Source of the DNA: Deltaproteobacteria bacterium
Lineage (GTDB): Bacteria; Desulfobacterota; GWC2-55-46
Assembly (NCBI GenBank): GCA_019912665.1
Contig: JAIOIE010000006.1
Span: forward strand, 248,001 to 312,000
Length of the DNA: 64,000 bases
Reading direction: 5' to 3'
A model generated the notes under the pieces. It made no database searches and was not told the DNA's origin. It was given only the letters and a program-made list of their open reading frames with translations. Below, piece after piece: positions 10,286 to 20,174 of this stretch. Each line of letters opens with the position of its first letter. Position 1 is the stretch's first letter. The translations under genes were made by a program, and so were the position numbers.

Positions 10286-11599
10286 ATGCAGCTCACAGGC
10301 CTTTACTGGGGCCACAAGCTCCTTAAGAGGGTCGAGTACCCGCACGCCGAGGTCCTCGGGCCTGAAGCGAGCGTGGACGAGATAAAGGACCTCATCAGGA
10401 AGTGCGGCCAGGTCTTCATAAAGCCCATATTCAAGGGCGGCGTCGGCAAGAAGGGGAAGGCCGGCCTCATCGGCAGGGCCAAGGACATTTCGACCGCCCT
10501 CAAGGAAAAGGAGAGGCTCTATTTCATAGAACACACCTTCGGGACCAGCTCGGTCAAGGCCGACGGGGTCACCTTCGAGGGAGGGGTCCCCGCCGAGCAC
10601 GAGGTCTATTTCTCGATAACCGACTCGACGCTCTACCGCGCCCCGATGATGACCATAACGCACCACGGCGGCATGGATATAGAAGAGCTCCCGAAGGACA
10701 AGATACGGGAGATACCCTTCGACCCGCTTACTGGCCTTAAGAGCTTCCACATATCGAACGCCCTTACCGAGCTCGGGGCGCCGGGCGAGATAATAAGCCC
10801 GCTCGTTCAGAACCTCCCGAAGCTCTGGACGCTTTACAATAACTACGGCCTGAGCACGCTGGAGCTCAATCCCATAAGGATGATGCCCGACAGCAAGGGG
10901 CGGCTAACGCCGGTCGCCTGCGACTTCAAATGCTCCTTCGACATCGACAACCCGTCCTGGAAGAGGCTCGACCTGCCGGCCCACCTCTTCGCCTCGGACT
11001 ATTCCGAGTTCGAGCAGGAAATAAACCAGCTCCGGACCTACCAGGGGCAGAGCGACGTCTTCGTCATGAACCCCAAGGGCACGATAACCGCGCCTACCTT
11101 CGGCGGCGGCGCAAACGCGCTCGTGACGGAGCTCCTTGGCGAGAGGGCCACCATATCCTCGGACTTCGGCGGCAACCCGCCTTATGAAAAGATGTTCCAG
11201 ATATCGAGGATAGTCTTTAAATACTGGCTCAAGCAGTCTAACGTCCTCTTCATTATCGGCGGCAAGGCCAACAACACCGACATATTCGAGACCTTCAGGG
11301 CCATGGCCGACGCTTTAAGGGACTACTTCAACACCAAGGGCGCAACACCCCTCTATGTCGTAATAGGCAGGGGAGGCCCGAACCTCATCCGCGGCATGGC
11401 ATACATGAGGGACACCCTGGAGAACCTCAAGCTCCCCTACAAGATATTCGGCCACGACAGCGCCATGAGCGAGGTCGTGAACTACGCCCTCAACGTCGAC
11501 AAGTGGATGGAGAAGGAGGGGAGGGCGCTCGTAGCCCAGGCACTCGGAATTGAAACGGCAAAGGCCGGAGCAATGAAGACGGCTGCAGCGGCGAGGTAA
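10286..11599 (+). CDS. aclB: ATP-citrate lyase, ATP-grasp (small) subunit
   Basis: 437 residues related to the succinyl-CoA synthetase beta chain: an ATP-grasp N-terminal part (FIKPIFKGGVGKKGKAGLIG), then a CoA-ligase-like C-terminal part from about 265 (GTITAPTFGGGANALVTELLG, FIIGGKANNTDIFETFRAMADAL). With the large subunit it cleaves citrate to acetyl-CoA and oxaloacetate with ATP and CoA, a defining step of the reductive TCA cycle. Start ATG 10286 with GGAGG. Paired with aclA downstream across a short palindromic repeat. Confidence 0.88.
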   Translation: MQLTGLYWGHKLLKRVEYPHAEVLGPEASVDEIKDLIRKCGQVFIKPIFKGGVGKKGKAGLIGRAKDISTALKEKERLYFIEHTFGTSSVKADGVTFEGGVPAEHEVYFSITDSTLYRAPMMTITHHGGMDIEELPKDKIREIPFDPLTGLKSFHISNALTELGAPGEIISPLVQNLPKLWTLYNNYGLSTLELNPIRMMPDSKGRLTPVACDFKCSFDIDNPSWKRLDLPAHLFASDYSEFEQEINQLRTYQGQSDVFVMNPKGTITAPTFGGGANALVTELLGERATISSDFGGNPPYEKMFQISRIVFKYWLKQSNVLFIIGGKANNTDIFETFRAMADALRDYFNTKGATPLYVVIGRGGPNLIRGMAYMRDTLENLKLPYKIFGHDSAMSEVVNYALNVDKWMEKEGRALVAQALGIETAKAGAMKTAAAAR

Positions 11600-11611
11600 C
11601 TGAAAACAAAA

Positions 11612-11749
11612 GGCTGCTTCTAAAAATCAGTTATTTTTTCTGAAGTCAAGGAAGGGCGGAAATAAAAAGCGTAGCATATATACGAATATGTGAGCATTTT
11701 ATTTACGTACCTAAAGCAGAGACCAGGAAAAAGAGCGATTTTTAAAAAA
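11612..11749. repeat. Dispersed palindromic repeat family 1, copy A
   Basis: About 138 bp, the most diverged of three copies (others at 20006 and 44894). Shared blocks include CTAAAAATCAG, GGAAGG-CGG-AATAAAAAGCG, AGCATATATACGAATATGTG and GCAGAG. It sits between aclB and aclA and spuriously extends the aclA frame upstream. Confidence 0.75.
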
Positions 11750-11767
11750 CAGGACAAGGTGAGCGAT

Positions 11768-14479
11768 ATGCACAAGCAAGGCGTAAAGGACTTCCCGTAC
11801 TACGTGGGTATAAAATCGCTTGGCGAGATAGCCACGCGCGAGGACCGCGTTTGCGTGCTGAACATACTCGGAAACGAAAGCCGGACGGTAACGCCGGTGA
11901 GCCACATCTATTCCGGCGGGAACGTGGTCTTCGGGACCATGCCAGGGAGGTCGGGCCAGTCGCTCGAGACCAAGCTCGGCAACATCCCGGTATTCAACTC
12001 TGTAAAGGAAGGCCTCAAGGCCGGGCACAAGTTCAATACCGCGGTCATATACCTCCCGCCCTCGGGCGTGAAGGACGGGGTCGCTGAGGCCGTAAAGCAC
12101 AACCCAGACCTCAAAAAGGTCGTGATACTCACGGAAAAGGTCTCGGTCGCGGACGCCCGGGTCATAAGGGCCATCTGCCAGGCCAACGGGGTGGACGTAT
12201 TCGGCGGCAACTGCCTCGGCGTGGCCGACGCCTGGAACCAGGTGAGGATAGGCGGCGCGCTCGGCGGCAACAAGCCCGAGGAGTCTCTCGTAAAGGGCTC
12301 CATTGCCATTTTCTCCAACTCCGGAAACTTTACGACCACTATCGCGGTCTACCTCCTTACCAAGGGCTGGGGCACGACCACTTCCATATCGAGCGGCAAG
12401 GACGTTTACATCCATTACTCGCCGAGGGAGTTCTTCCACGCCCTTCATAACGACGACAGGTCCAAGGGCGCGGTAATCTACACGGAGCCGGGCGGGTACT
12501 ACGAGCACGGGCTGGACATAAAGAAGCCCACGGTAGCGTGCGTGGTGGGCCGCTGGAAGGCGAGGCTCACCAAGGCCTGCGGACATGCCGGAAGCCTCGC
12601 AGGCTCGGGCGACGACGCGATGGCCAAGGAGAAGTGGTTCATGGAATACTTCGGGGTGGACGGAATATACACGCCACAGACTCCGCATTTCTCCAAGAAG
12701 GGAGCGGTCGTCACGAACATCGCCCACATACCCGAGGCGCTCTCGAAGGTAATGGAGATGAACGGCGTAAAGTCGGACTTCGAGCCAAAAGGCGACCTCT
12801 CCTTGAAATGCTGGTTCGGGAGCAACGCTTCCGTCCAGGTCCCGAAGGAGCTCGACATACAGGCCGTCAGGGCCGTTTCTCCGTATGATGAGCAGATAGA
12901 GCACATAAACAGGCAAATTGGGGCGCAGTTCCCGAGGCAGGCCATGAAGGACGCCTCCGGGGCTTCGATGATGGACCCAAACACCCAGGTGACCAAGGTC
13001 CATAACGTCTCCATTCTCGATTCCTCCAAGCGCTCGCTCGAGGAGAACCTGGTCTTCTCGCTCATAAAGAGATACCCGGACGCTTACGGGGTCGAGCTTG
13101 CCAACGCTGCCTTCAACGCGCATCTCAACCACGACGGAGACGGGGCGCTCCTGGCAGCCCAGGCGGCACGGGAGGCCGAGAGCTCTCCCAATAGCGTCCT
13201 TTCGGCTGCCATCTCCATCATCGGCAAGGGCAAGGTGAACGGGGCGCTACGCGCCTCCAACATACTCCTTCAGGCCTTCCAGGCATCGGGGCTCCAGTCG
13301 GGTTACGGGAAGTTCGATTCCTCCGCTATCCTCAAGGCGCTCTCGGCCGACGACAAGGCGGCGCTCACGGCCGGAAAGGAAGACAAGTCCGCAAAGGCCG
13401 TCCTAAAGAGGGTCGAGAACGCGGGCGGAAACTCCATTTTCGTCGATTTCGTAAAGGAAGCGACGAAAGGCAAGCCCTCGACCGACGCCCTCGTCGCAGC
13501 CATATGGATGACCCTCGGGTGGGAGCCCCTCATAAAGAGGAGCATCTCAAAAGTCACGCTCGCGGCCCTTCCCTGGTACTCGAGGATATTCTCCTCGTTC
13601 GTCGGGTGCAGCGTGGACGTATCGAAGCATAAGAAGGACAGCTTCTGCGGCGTCAAGAACGACGAGCTCGTCGAAAAGTGGTCCTTTACCGACGCGGCCT
13701 TCCTGGCCCTCATAGGCAGAAAGCCCACGGATACCGAGAGGTTCGAGTTCTCGATGCTCCTCGGCCTCATCATCTCGAACGGCCCAGGCACCATCTCGGC
13801 CCAGGGCGCGAAGGGCGCGGTGAGCGCGGACGGCCCCGAGGACCCGGCCAGGGTGCAGATAAACAAGGGTTTCGTGGGTTTCCTCACGCACACCGGTTTC
13901 GCGCACGGCGGGAACGGCTACGAGGCTATCGCGTTCCTCATCGAGAGGTTCTCAGGCAAGGGGCTTAAGGACCCGTCGAGCAAAAAGCACGGGCTTGACC
14001 TGAAGGCCATAGCCGACGAATACTCGAAGGGCTACGCCAAATACAAGGCTGATCAGAAGGCGCTCGGCAATATCGAGTACCTCAAGATCCCCTGCGTGAA
14101 CCACCCGGTCTTCAAGGGCAAGGAAGTGAACTACGACCCGAGGGAGAGGTTCGTAGCCGCGCTCTTCGAGGAGAAGGGCGTATACAACGTCTTCCTCGAC
14201 TTCTATCACAACCTAGTAAAGTCCCTCTTCGATTGGAAGGTGAGCAAGAACGTCTACTGCGTAAACATAGACGCGGTCATAGCCGTTATTCTCTTGAAGA
14301 TAGTCTGGGAGGCCTACAGCTCCGGGAAGATGCCGGACAGGGAGGTAGAGAGCGCGGCCTTCACGACCTTCCTCTTCGGCAGGATGATAGGCTCTGCGGC
14401 CGAGATAGACGACCACCTGAACAGGGGCCGCAACATGGATACCAGGACAGCGGCTTCCAAGTGCTCCTTCGTAGGGTGA
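11768..14479 (+). CDS. aclA: ATP-citrate lyase, large subunit with citryl-CoA lyase domain
   Basis: 903 residues from ATG 11768 (AAGGTG upstream); the frame continues upstream only through repeat DNA. The N-terminal half resembles succinyl-CoA synthetase alpha: a CoA-binding Rossmann part (GNCLGVADAWN) and a phosphohistidine site, H273 in CGHAGS. The C-terminal half is citrate-synthase-like, with SNGPGTISAQGAKGA and GFAHGGNGYEA (H713). The canonical Chlorobium large subunit is near 610 residues, so this longer form may belong to the second ACL type described in some other autotrophs. That assignment is inference. Ends just before a strong terminator. Confidence 0.85.
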   Translation: MHKQGVKDFPYYVGIKSLGEIATREDRVCVLNILGNESRTVTPVSHIYSGGNVVFGTMPGRSGQSLETKLGNIPVFNSVKEGLKAGHKFNTAVIYLPPSGVKDGVAEAVKHNPDLKKVVILTEKVSVADARVIRAICQANGVDVFGGNCLGVADAWNQVRIGGALGGNKPEESLVKGSIAIFSNSGNFTTTIAVYLLTKGWGTTTSISSGKDVYIHYSPREFFHALHNDDRSKGAVIYTEPGGYYEHGLDIKKPTVACVVGRWKARLTKACGHAGSLAGSGDDAMAKEKWFMEYFGVDGIYTPQTPHFSKKGAVVTNIAHIPEALSKVMEMNGVKSDFEPKGDLSLKCWFGSNASVQVPKELDIQAVRAVSPYDEQIEHINRQIGAQFPRQAMKDASGASMMDPNTQVTKVHNVSILDSSKRSLEENLVFSLIKRYPDAYGVELANAAFNAHLNHDGDGALLAAQAAREAESSPNSVLSAAISIIGKGKVNGALRASNILLQAFQASGLQSGYGKFDSSAILKALSADDKAALTAGKEDKSAKAVLKRVENAGGNSIFVDFVKEATKGKPSTDALVAAIWMTLGWEPLIKRSISKVTLAALPWYSRIFSSFVGCSVDVSKHKKDSFCGVKNDELVEKWSFTDAAFLALIGRKPTDTERFEFSMLLGLIISNGPGTISAQGAKGAVSADGPEDPARVQINKGFVGFLTHTGFAHGGNGYEAIAFLIERFSGKGLKDPSSKKHGLDLKAIADEYSKGYAKYKADQKALGNIEYLKIPCVNHPVFKGKEVNYDPRERFVAALFEEKGVYNVFLDFYHNLVKSLFDWKVSKNVYCVNIDAVIAVILLKIVWEAYSSGKMPDREVESAAFTTFLFGRMIGSAAEIDDHLNRGRNMDTRTAASKCSFVG

Positions 14480-14498
14480 TATTGAGTCATGCCTAATG

Positions 14499-14534
14499 AA
14501 AAAGGGCCCGGCAGTTCTGCCGGGCCCTTTTTTT
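14499..14534 (+). terminator. Rho-independent terminator after aclA
   Basis: A5-GGGCCCGGCA, a GTTC loop, then TGCCGGGCCC and T7. A near-perfect, very stable hairpin ending the icd-aclB-aclA unit. Confidence 0.95.
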
Positions 14535-14632
14535 ATTTCGCCGCATATGCGCACCAAATGCTGTTGATATGGGCAGGGCTCGTGTTATATACTTCACCCT
14601 GAAAAGGCCCTGCTTCAAAAGGAGGTATTGAA

Positions 14633-15331
14633 TTGAAGGACAGGAAGGTAATCATAATCGGAGCGGTTTCGGCGGTAATCGTGATCGCGCTTATCCTCAT
14701 CTTCATGCCCTCGGGCCAAGAGAGCGATAGTGAGCACGAGGTCATCTCCAAAAGAGCCAAGCTCGTCGAGGAGACTGTCGATGAGACTCCGACAGCAGAA
14801 GTCCAGGATGCTCCGGTTGAGGTAGCGGCTGTGCCAGTTGAAACGGCCCCCGCAGCGCCTGTTGAACCGGCTGCCCCTCTCAAGGAAACCCAGGCCGTGA
14901 CCCCTCCGGCAGTGAAGGCAGTGGCGCCTTCTATGCCCGCTGCTGAAAAGAAGGAACCGGTCCAGGCCAGGAAAGAGCCTGTTCCAGCGGCACCGGTCGA
15001 GAAGGCGATTGAAAAGGAGCGGAAACCGGCAAGGACCGCAAAGGCCACCCAGCCCAAAAAGCCTGAGACAAAGCCGTGGGCCATAAATGTAGCTTCTTTC
15101 GCAAGCCTCCCCGAGGCCCAGAACCTTGCGATCTCCTTGAGGAAAGCAGGCTATAAATCGTATGTAGCCGATTTCACGAGGGATTCGGTCCAATGGCACA
15201 GGGTGAGGGTGGGTTTCTTCAGCACGAGGGCAGAGGCTGAAAAGGCGGGCAGGGACATCCAGTCCAGGTTCCGCGTGGATACGCCCTGGATAGTCAAGCC
15301 GGAAAGCGCAGAACTGAAATCTCATTTTTAA
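14633..15331 (+). CDS. SPOR-domain membrane protein
   Basis: 232 residues. Start TTG 14633 has GGAGG seven bases upstream. One membrane segment (about 6-24) follows a short basic N-terminus. Then comes a long Ala/Pro/Val/Glu-rich linker (about 45-145) and a C-terminal SPOR domain (about 150-228, beginning WAINVASFASLPEAQNLAISL). SPOR domains bind denuded septal peptidoglycan, so a role at division or in wall remodelling in the periplasm is likely. It is a single-gene unit between two terminators. Confidence 0.85.
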   Translation: MKDRKVIIIGAVSAVIVIALILIFMPSGQESDSEHEVISKRAKLVEETVDETPTAEVQDAPVEVAAVPVETAPAAPVEPAAPLKETQAVTPPAVKAVAPSMPAAEKKEPVQARKEPVPAAPVEKAIEKERKPARTAKATQPKKPETKPWAINVASFASLPEAQNLAISLRKAGYKSYVADFTRDSVQWHRVRVGFFSTRAEAEKAGRDIQSRFRVDTPWIVKPESAELKSHF

Positions 15332-15360
15332 TCGAATAAAGCGCCTCTCAAACCCGATTC

Positions 15361-15393
15361 AATACCCCGCCGTAAGCGGGGTATTTTTTTTTT
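15361..15393 (+). terminator. Rho-independent terminator after the SPOR gene
   Basis: AATACCCCGC, loop CGTAA, GCGGGGTATT, then a run of T. The rest of the gap to miaB (15394-15535) shows nothing I can name. Confidence 0.95.
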
Positions 15394-15535
15394 ACCTCAG
15401 GTAAATCCCGACCGCAAGAAACGATGCTTTCCGGCTATCAGCGCAACAGGGCCTTGAAGTTGCGACTTGACTGCAGCCTCCCAAAAACTTAAAATGTTTC
15501 TGGGCTTTATCTCCATTTGCGAGGCTTTATACCTT

Positions 15536-16891
15536 ATGGCTGAAGGGCTTCATGGCAGGGAAAAGCTCGTCTTTCTGGAGACCTTCGGGTGCCAGATGAA
15601 CGAGAACGACTCAGAGCGCATGCTGGGCGTCTTGAAGGGCTTGAGCTACACCCGTACAAAAGACCCCTCGGAAGCGGACCTTATTCTTATAAATACCTGT
15701 TCCATAAGGGATAAAGCCGAACAGAAGGTCTACTCCATCCTGGGGAGGTTCAAATTACTTAAAAAGGAACGCCCGGGGCTTGTCATAGGGGTCGCCGGCT
15801 GCGTAGCCCAGCAGGAGGGGGAGAGGCTCCTTAAGAGGGCGCCCCACCTCGATATCGTATTCGGCCCGCATAACGTCCATAAATTGAAGGAACTGCTTCT
15901 TCAGGCCGACACGGGCAGGAAAGTGGTCGTTACCGAGCAGACCGGGGAAATAAGCCCGGAGGAGTATGGGATAGAACCGGTCGAGCTCGAAGAGAAGGCC
16001 TTCGTAAGCATCATGCGGGGGTGCAATAACTTCTGCTCCTACTGCATAGTCCCGTATACGAGGGGCAGGGAGGTAAGTAGAAATAGCGCCGACATATTAA
16101 GGGAGATAGATGGTCTTGTAAAAAAGGGCGTAAAGGAAGTGACGCTCCTTGGCCAAAACGTCAACTCCTACGGGACTGGCGGCGGAGGTGACGTATCCTT
16201 CCCGGAGCTCCTCCGGAAGGTCTGCCGGGTCGATGGGCTTTCAAGGGTGCGCTTCATAACTTCCCACCCGAAGGACATATCAGACGAGCTCATCCATCTA
16301 TTCGGGGAGGAGCCCAAGCTCTGCCGGCATGTGCACCTTCCGGTGCAGTCCGGCTCGGATAGCGTACTCTCGGCCATGGGCCGCGGCTATTCGGTTGAAG
16401 AGTATCTCTCGAAGGTGGGGCTCTTAAAAAAGCTCTACCCGGATATGGCGATAACGACCGATATCATAGTCGGCTTTCCAGGAGAAACCGGGGCCGACTA
16501 CGAGGCGACGATGGGCCTCCTCCGGACCGTGCGGTTCGACAACATATTCTCTTTCATGTACTCGCCAAGGCCCGGCACCAGGGCGGCCGGCCTGCCGGAC
16601 CAGTTTCCGCTGGAAGTGAGGTCCGAGAGGCTTCAGCGCCTTCAGGAAGAACAAAAGGAAATAACGAACGAAAAGATGAAGGCCCTGGTCGGAAAGACCC
16701 TGGAGGTGCTCGTCGAAGGCGGCAGTAAAATCGACCCAACAGAGCTTTCAGGAAGGACCTCCTGCAACAGGATAGTGAACTTCCCGGGCTCGGCGGGACT
16801 TCAGGCCGGGCCCGGCTGCCTTATCGAAGTGACCATAACTGAAGCATACCAGAACTCGCTCCGGGGGGAGGTCCGGGCGGCTGGCCGCTGA
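15536..16891 (+). CDS. miaB: tRNA-2-methylthio-N6-dimethylallyladenosine synthase
   Basis: Radical-SAM methylthiotransferase modifying A37 of tRNAs that read UNN codons. ATG 15536 gives 451 residues, the family size; an upstream in-frame TTG (15467) would add an unrelated stretch. It has the N-terminal UPF0004 domain (ETFGCQMNENDSE, NTCSIRDKAEQ, GVAGCVAQQEG) with three cluster cysteines. The radical SAM motif CNNFCSYC follows, with HLPVQSGSD, and a TRAM domain is at the end. The next gene starts 88 bp later. Confidence 0.95.
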   Translation: MAEGLHGREKLVFLETFGCQMNENDSERMLGVLKGLSYTRTKDPSEADLILINTCSIRDKAEQKVYSILGRFKLLKKERPGLVIGVAGCVAQQEGERLLKRAPHLDIVFGPHNVHKLKELLLQADTGRKVVVTEQTGEISPEEYGIEPVELEEKAFVSIMRGCNNFCSYCIVPYTRGREVSRNSADILREIDGLVKKGVKEVTLLGQNVNSYGTGGGGDVSFPELLRKVCRVDGLSRVRFITSHPKDISDELIHLFGEEPKLCRHVHLPVQSGSDSVLSAMGRGYSVEEYLSKVGLLKKLYPDMAITTDIIVGFPGETGADYEATMGLLRTVRFDNIFSFMYSPRPGTRAAGLPDQFPLEVRSERLQRLQEEQKEITNEKMKALVGKTLEVLVEGGSKIDPTELSGRTSCNRIVNFPGSAGLQAGPGCLIEVTITEAYQNSLRGEVRAAGR

Positions 16892-16979
16892 CATGTTCGC
16901 CGGAAAATCAAGAGAACAACCGGGCTGCAACAAGTTTCATTTTTTGGCGCAGCCTCCCAAGCAAGGAAGGAGAAATGCC

Positions 16980-17468
16980 ATGTTCTTGAAGATGAAGGTC
17001 TTCGGGCTTACGATAGATCCCTTCACCAACGTGCCCATAGTGATACTCAAGGACGACGAGGAGAAGAACGCGCTCCCGGTCTGGATCGGCGTGCTCGAAG
17101 CGAGCGCAATAGCCTCCGAGCTCGAAAAGGTGCAGTTCACGAGGCCGATGACGCACGACCTCCTGAGAGACGTCCTTAAGCAGGTGGGCGCGATCGTCAA
17201 CAAGGTCGAGGTGACTGACCTTAAGGACAACGTATATTACGCTACCATCCACATGACCGGCAGGGAAGGTGAGTTCACAATAGATTCAAGGCCAAGCGAC
17301 GCTATAGCCCTGGCCCTCCGGACCAACGCCCCTATCTTCGTCGAGTCGGGCGTGCTCGACAAGTCGAAGAGCATGGAGCTCAAGGGCGAGGGCAAGGATA
17401 CGATGAAGGACGCATCCGCGTCGCTCGAGGATATCCCGATGGGAGATTTCGGGAAATACAAGATGTAG
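16980..17468 (+). CDS. Bifunctional nuclease family protein (DUF151)
   Basis: 162 residues from ATG 16980 with AAGGAAGG upstream; the longer upstream frame lacks a good start. Typical DUF151/BFN sequence: MKVFGLTIDP, LPVWIGVLEASAIASELE, RPMTHDLL, and the acidic SRPSDAIALALR motif. Family members have been linked to nuclease activity in plants; the bacterial role is uncertain. A charged C-terminal tail follows the domain. Confidence 0.9.
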   Translation: MFLKMKVFGLTIDPFTNVPIVILKDDEEKNALPVWIGVLEASAIASELEKVQFTRPMTHDLLRDVLKQVGAIVNKVEVTDLKDNVYYATIHMTGREGEFTIDSRPSDAIALALRTNAPIFVESGVLDKSKSMELKGEGKDTMKDASASLEDIPMGDFGKYKM

Positions 17469-17500
17469 CAATCCTTAATCCGGCCCCCTTGGAGTCTCTT

Positions 17501-18469
17501 TTGGATACGGAAATCGGAACAGCCCTTGCAAAGGGGTTGAACGTAGAGCGGTTCTATGACAGCTTCTTCCTCGGCGAATACGGCCGCCTTGAGACCGCGC
17601 GCGCGAAAAGATATAACGCCCAGTTCTCTCTCGTAGCCTTAGATCTCGGCGAAGGCGCTATTGAAGCCGGTCTCATCGAGGGGCTGGCTACCGGCGTGGT
17701 CGCGGCAACGAGGGACTGCGACGTTGCGGGTCTCTATGACGGGAGCCGGGTGATTGTGATCCTTCCGGAGACCGACTATTTCGGCGCGGCCGTGACTGCA
17801 AGGAAACTCGCGAAGGCTCTTGACGGCCTTGAGGATTGCCGGAACGCCGTAATAACTCACGCCACCTTCCCGAGGGACGGAAGGGCGTTCAGGGAGCTTG
17901 CGGGCGCGGCGATCAGGAGGGCCGAGGAGAAAAAGGCTTCCATCTGGGAGAAGGAGGGTCTCGGTAAAAAGCTCTTCTGGGAAATACTCGGAGAGCTTAC
18001 CTCCAGGAACTACAAGGGATACGAGTATTCAAGCTTTGATGCGGGCGCGGGCCAGGACCTCTCGGAGTTCTTTCTCGACCAGGTGAACGAGCTCATAATC
18101 CGGGAGATAGCAGGGGAGCCCGCGAGGCGCGGCATAATGTACTACGCCGCGAAGAGCCTCTCCTCGTCGCTCCCCGTGGTCAAGAACCTCGGCTCCGCCG
18201 GGCAGGTCGCGACTAAAGTCTTCCTGGTCGGCGAGGGCGAGGGAAGTATCTGGGACGTAAGGAACGCGCTGCCGCTCCTCCTGGACGACCCGAGGCTCCG
18301 CGAGACCTTCTTCACTTTCTTCCTCAACGAGGAGACGGCTTACGCCATAATCTGCAAGGAGAACTGGGGGGCGACCTTCTCCTGTTTTCATACCTCCGAC
18401 TTCGGGCTGGTAGAAGGGCTTATTACCAAGTTCCAGCAGGAATACTCTCTCCAGGAGCAGCTCGGGTAA
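17501..18469 (+). CDS. Degenerate GGDEF-like signalling protein
   Basis: 322 residues from TTG 17501, six bases after GGAG; an earlier in-frame TTG at 17489 is possible. The N-terminal 160 residues look like a diguanylate-cyclase fold with the GGDEF loop lost (RYNAQFSLVALDLGE ... CDVAGLYDGSRVIVILPETD ... AAIRRAEEKK). The C-terminal part matches nothing I recognise. It stops one base before the next gene's GTG and is probably co-translated with that receiver protein. A partner or scaffold role is inference. Confidence 0.6.
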   Translation: MDTEIGTALAKGLNVERFYDSFFLGEYGRLETARAKRYNAQFSLVALDLGEGAIEAGLIEGLATGVVAATRDCDVAGLYDGSRVIVILPETDYFGAAVTARKLAKALDGLEDCRNAVITHATFPRDGRAFRELAGAAIRRAEEKKASIWEKEGLGKKLFWEILGELTSRNYKGYEYSSFDAGAGQDLSEFFLDQVNELIIREIAGEPARRGIMYYAAKSLSSSLPVVKNLGSAGQVATKVFLVGEGEGSIWDVRNALPLLLDDPRLRETFFTFFLNEETAYAIICKENWGATFSCFHTSDFGLVEGLITKFQQEYSLQEQLG

Positions 18470-19975
18470 GTGAAAAAGACTAAGGTCCTTATCGGCCTCA
18501 TTGACGAAGAGCAGGCAAACGCGCTATCGGTATTTCTCTCCGGCATGGGCATGGAGACCATCATCGCGCCGGACGGAGCGCGAGTCCTCGAGCTCGCGAT
18601 AGAGGAGGGGCCCTCGTTCATAGCGGTGGACACCGCGCTCCCGGTCATCAGCGGCGAGCGTCTCTTTCACACTCTGAGGAAAAACCCACACACCTCGCGC
18701 GTGCCGTTCCTATTCGTATCCGACGCGGCGGCCGAGATAAGGGGCTTCAGGGCCGGGGTTGACATATTCCTAAAGCGCCCGCTCAACTTCGAGGAGACGT
18801 ACGCCAGGATGCGGCAGTCGCTCCTTGCCGCCGGGAGCGAGGCGTCAAAGGAGATAGAGGGCACCTTGAGCCATATGTCCCTTGCGGACCTCCTCCAGTT
18901 CCTTCACCTGAACAGAAAGGAAGGGGAGCTCAAGGTGACCTCCGACGGAAGGACCGGGAGCGTATTCATAAAGGAAGGGGACATACTGAACGCCGCGCTC
19001 GATAACGCCGAGCGCGAAAAGGCGCTCTTCAGGATGTTCCACTGGACAGAAGGCAGGTTCGAGTTCATCCCGAAGCCGGTGGCCGCGCCCAGAAAAATAA
19101 AATCCTCGACCGGGAACCTCCTGATGGAGGGGATGAGGCAGGTCGACGAGTACAGGAGCAAAAAGGACCAGCTCCCTTCTCCAGGTTCGGTGCTCAAGAT
19201 CAACCCTGCCGCGGAGGCCGTGCCAAAGGGCCTTCAGCCGATAGTATATGACGTAGTCCAGCTTGTAAAGGCGAATGCCAGGGTCAGGGACGTCGTCGAG
19301 CGCTCGTCATTTCCGGACTACGAGGTATACCAGACGATTGCCGCCCTCGCGGCAAAGGGTATTTTGGCCGAGGTCAAAGGCAGCGGGGCTGAGGCGAGGA
19401 GGGAGTTCCTGAGCGCCGCCGAGGTATTGAGCATCCGCGAGAAGATATCGAGCGGTTCCGGAGGCTCGGGGCACGGAAAGATACTCCTCCTTTCCACGTC
19501 AGCGCCGGTCGTTGCCGAGTTCATAAGGGAGTGCCGGGACCTGCCAGGTTTCAGCCTGAACACAAAGTCGGCCTTCCCGGAACTTTCAATGGTTAACCCG
19601 CTCGGCGAGGTAGGCTCGTTCAGGCTTAACGGCGGCATCGACCTCTCGCTTTTTTCCGTTCCTACGGTCAAGAATACCGGCCCGCTCTGGCGGGCCTTCT
19701 CCGGGAACCTCGTCGGAGTCGTTATCCTGGTGGACGAAGAGGGGACGTCGGAGCTTAAGGAGCTTTCCGCGGCAAAGCGCGATATACTGCTTAAAAAGCA
19801 GACGCCGTCGGTACATGTCATAAAAGGCGTCCTTGACGAAGCCGCATGCAGGAAAGGGCTAGGGCTTACCGACGCGGAGCCCCTTTACAGGCTCGGCAAG
19901 GATGGGGAAGAGACGGTTGCCGCTGCCTTCCATTCGCTTTTCGAAAGCTTTTTAACGGAAGAGAAAGCGGTTTAA
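18470..19975 (+). CDS. Receiver / DUF4388 (PATAN) / GTPase-like multidomain regulator
   Basis: 501 residues, GTG start. An N-terminal receiver-like domain (about 4-122) has acidic residues and a KRP motif, though the usual phospho-Asp region reads AVDTALPVISG. A DUF4388/PATAN domain follows (about 128-205, GTLSHMSLADLLQFLHLNRKEG). A linker and winged-helix-like segment come next. The last 150 residues resemble a degenerate small-GTPase fold with no clear P-loop. Such proteins are common in deltaproteobacteria and act in motility or gliding-type signalling. The function here is unknown. Confidence 0.7.
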   Translation: MKKTKVLIGLIDEEQANALSVFLSGMGMETIIAPDGARVLELAIEEGPSFIAVDTALPVISGERLFHTLRKNPHTSRVPFLFVSDAAAEIRGFRAGVDIFLKRPLNFEETYARMRQSLLAAGSEASKEIEGTLSHMSLADLLQFLHLNRKEGELKVTSDGRTGSVFIKEGDILNAALDNAEREKALFRMFHWTEGRFEFIPKPVAAPRKIKSSTGNLLMEGMRQVDEYRSKKDQLPSPGSVLKINPAAEAVPKGLQPIVYDVVQLVKANARVRDVVERSSFPDYEVYQTIAALAAKGILAEVKGSGAEARREFLSAAEVLSIREKISSGSGGSGHGKILLLSTSAPVVAEFIRECRDLPGFSLNTKSAFPELSMVNPLGEVGSFRLNGGIDLSLFSVPTVKNTGPLWRAFSGNLVGVVILVDEEGTSELKELSAAKRDILLKKQTPSVHVIKGVLDEAACRKGLGLTDAEPLYRLGKDGEETVAAAFHSLFESFLTEEKAV

Positions 19976-20005
19976 AAAACGGCCAAGGCGCAGTACGTAT
20001 AACAA

Positions 20006-20148
20006 GGCAACCTCTAAAATCAGAGATTTTTCCCGCTTTTCCCGGAAGGCCGGGAATAACAAGCGGAGCATATATGAGAATATTTGAGCATTTTTATTCA
20101 GGGCATGACGCAGAGTCCGGGGAAAAGATCATTTTTTTAGACGTTGTC
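20006..20148. repeat. Dispersed palindromic repeat family 1, copy B
   Basis: About 143 bp with terminal inverted repeats GGCAACCTCTAAAA (20006-20019) and TTTTTAGACGTTGTC (to 20148), and an inner palindrome CCCGGAAGGCCGGG. It fills the gap between two genes. Closest to copy C. Confidence 0.85.
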
Positions 20149-20174
20149 ATAACGAGCAAGGAAAGGACTGCCCG

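Noticed and set aside
11690-11767. Longer N-terminus for AclA
   Set aside because: The first 26 codons mostly lie in repeat copy A; a ribosome-site-like AAGGTG and conserved sequence begin at 11768.
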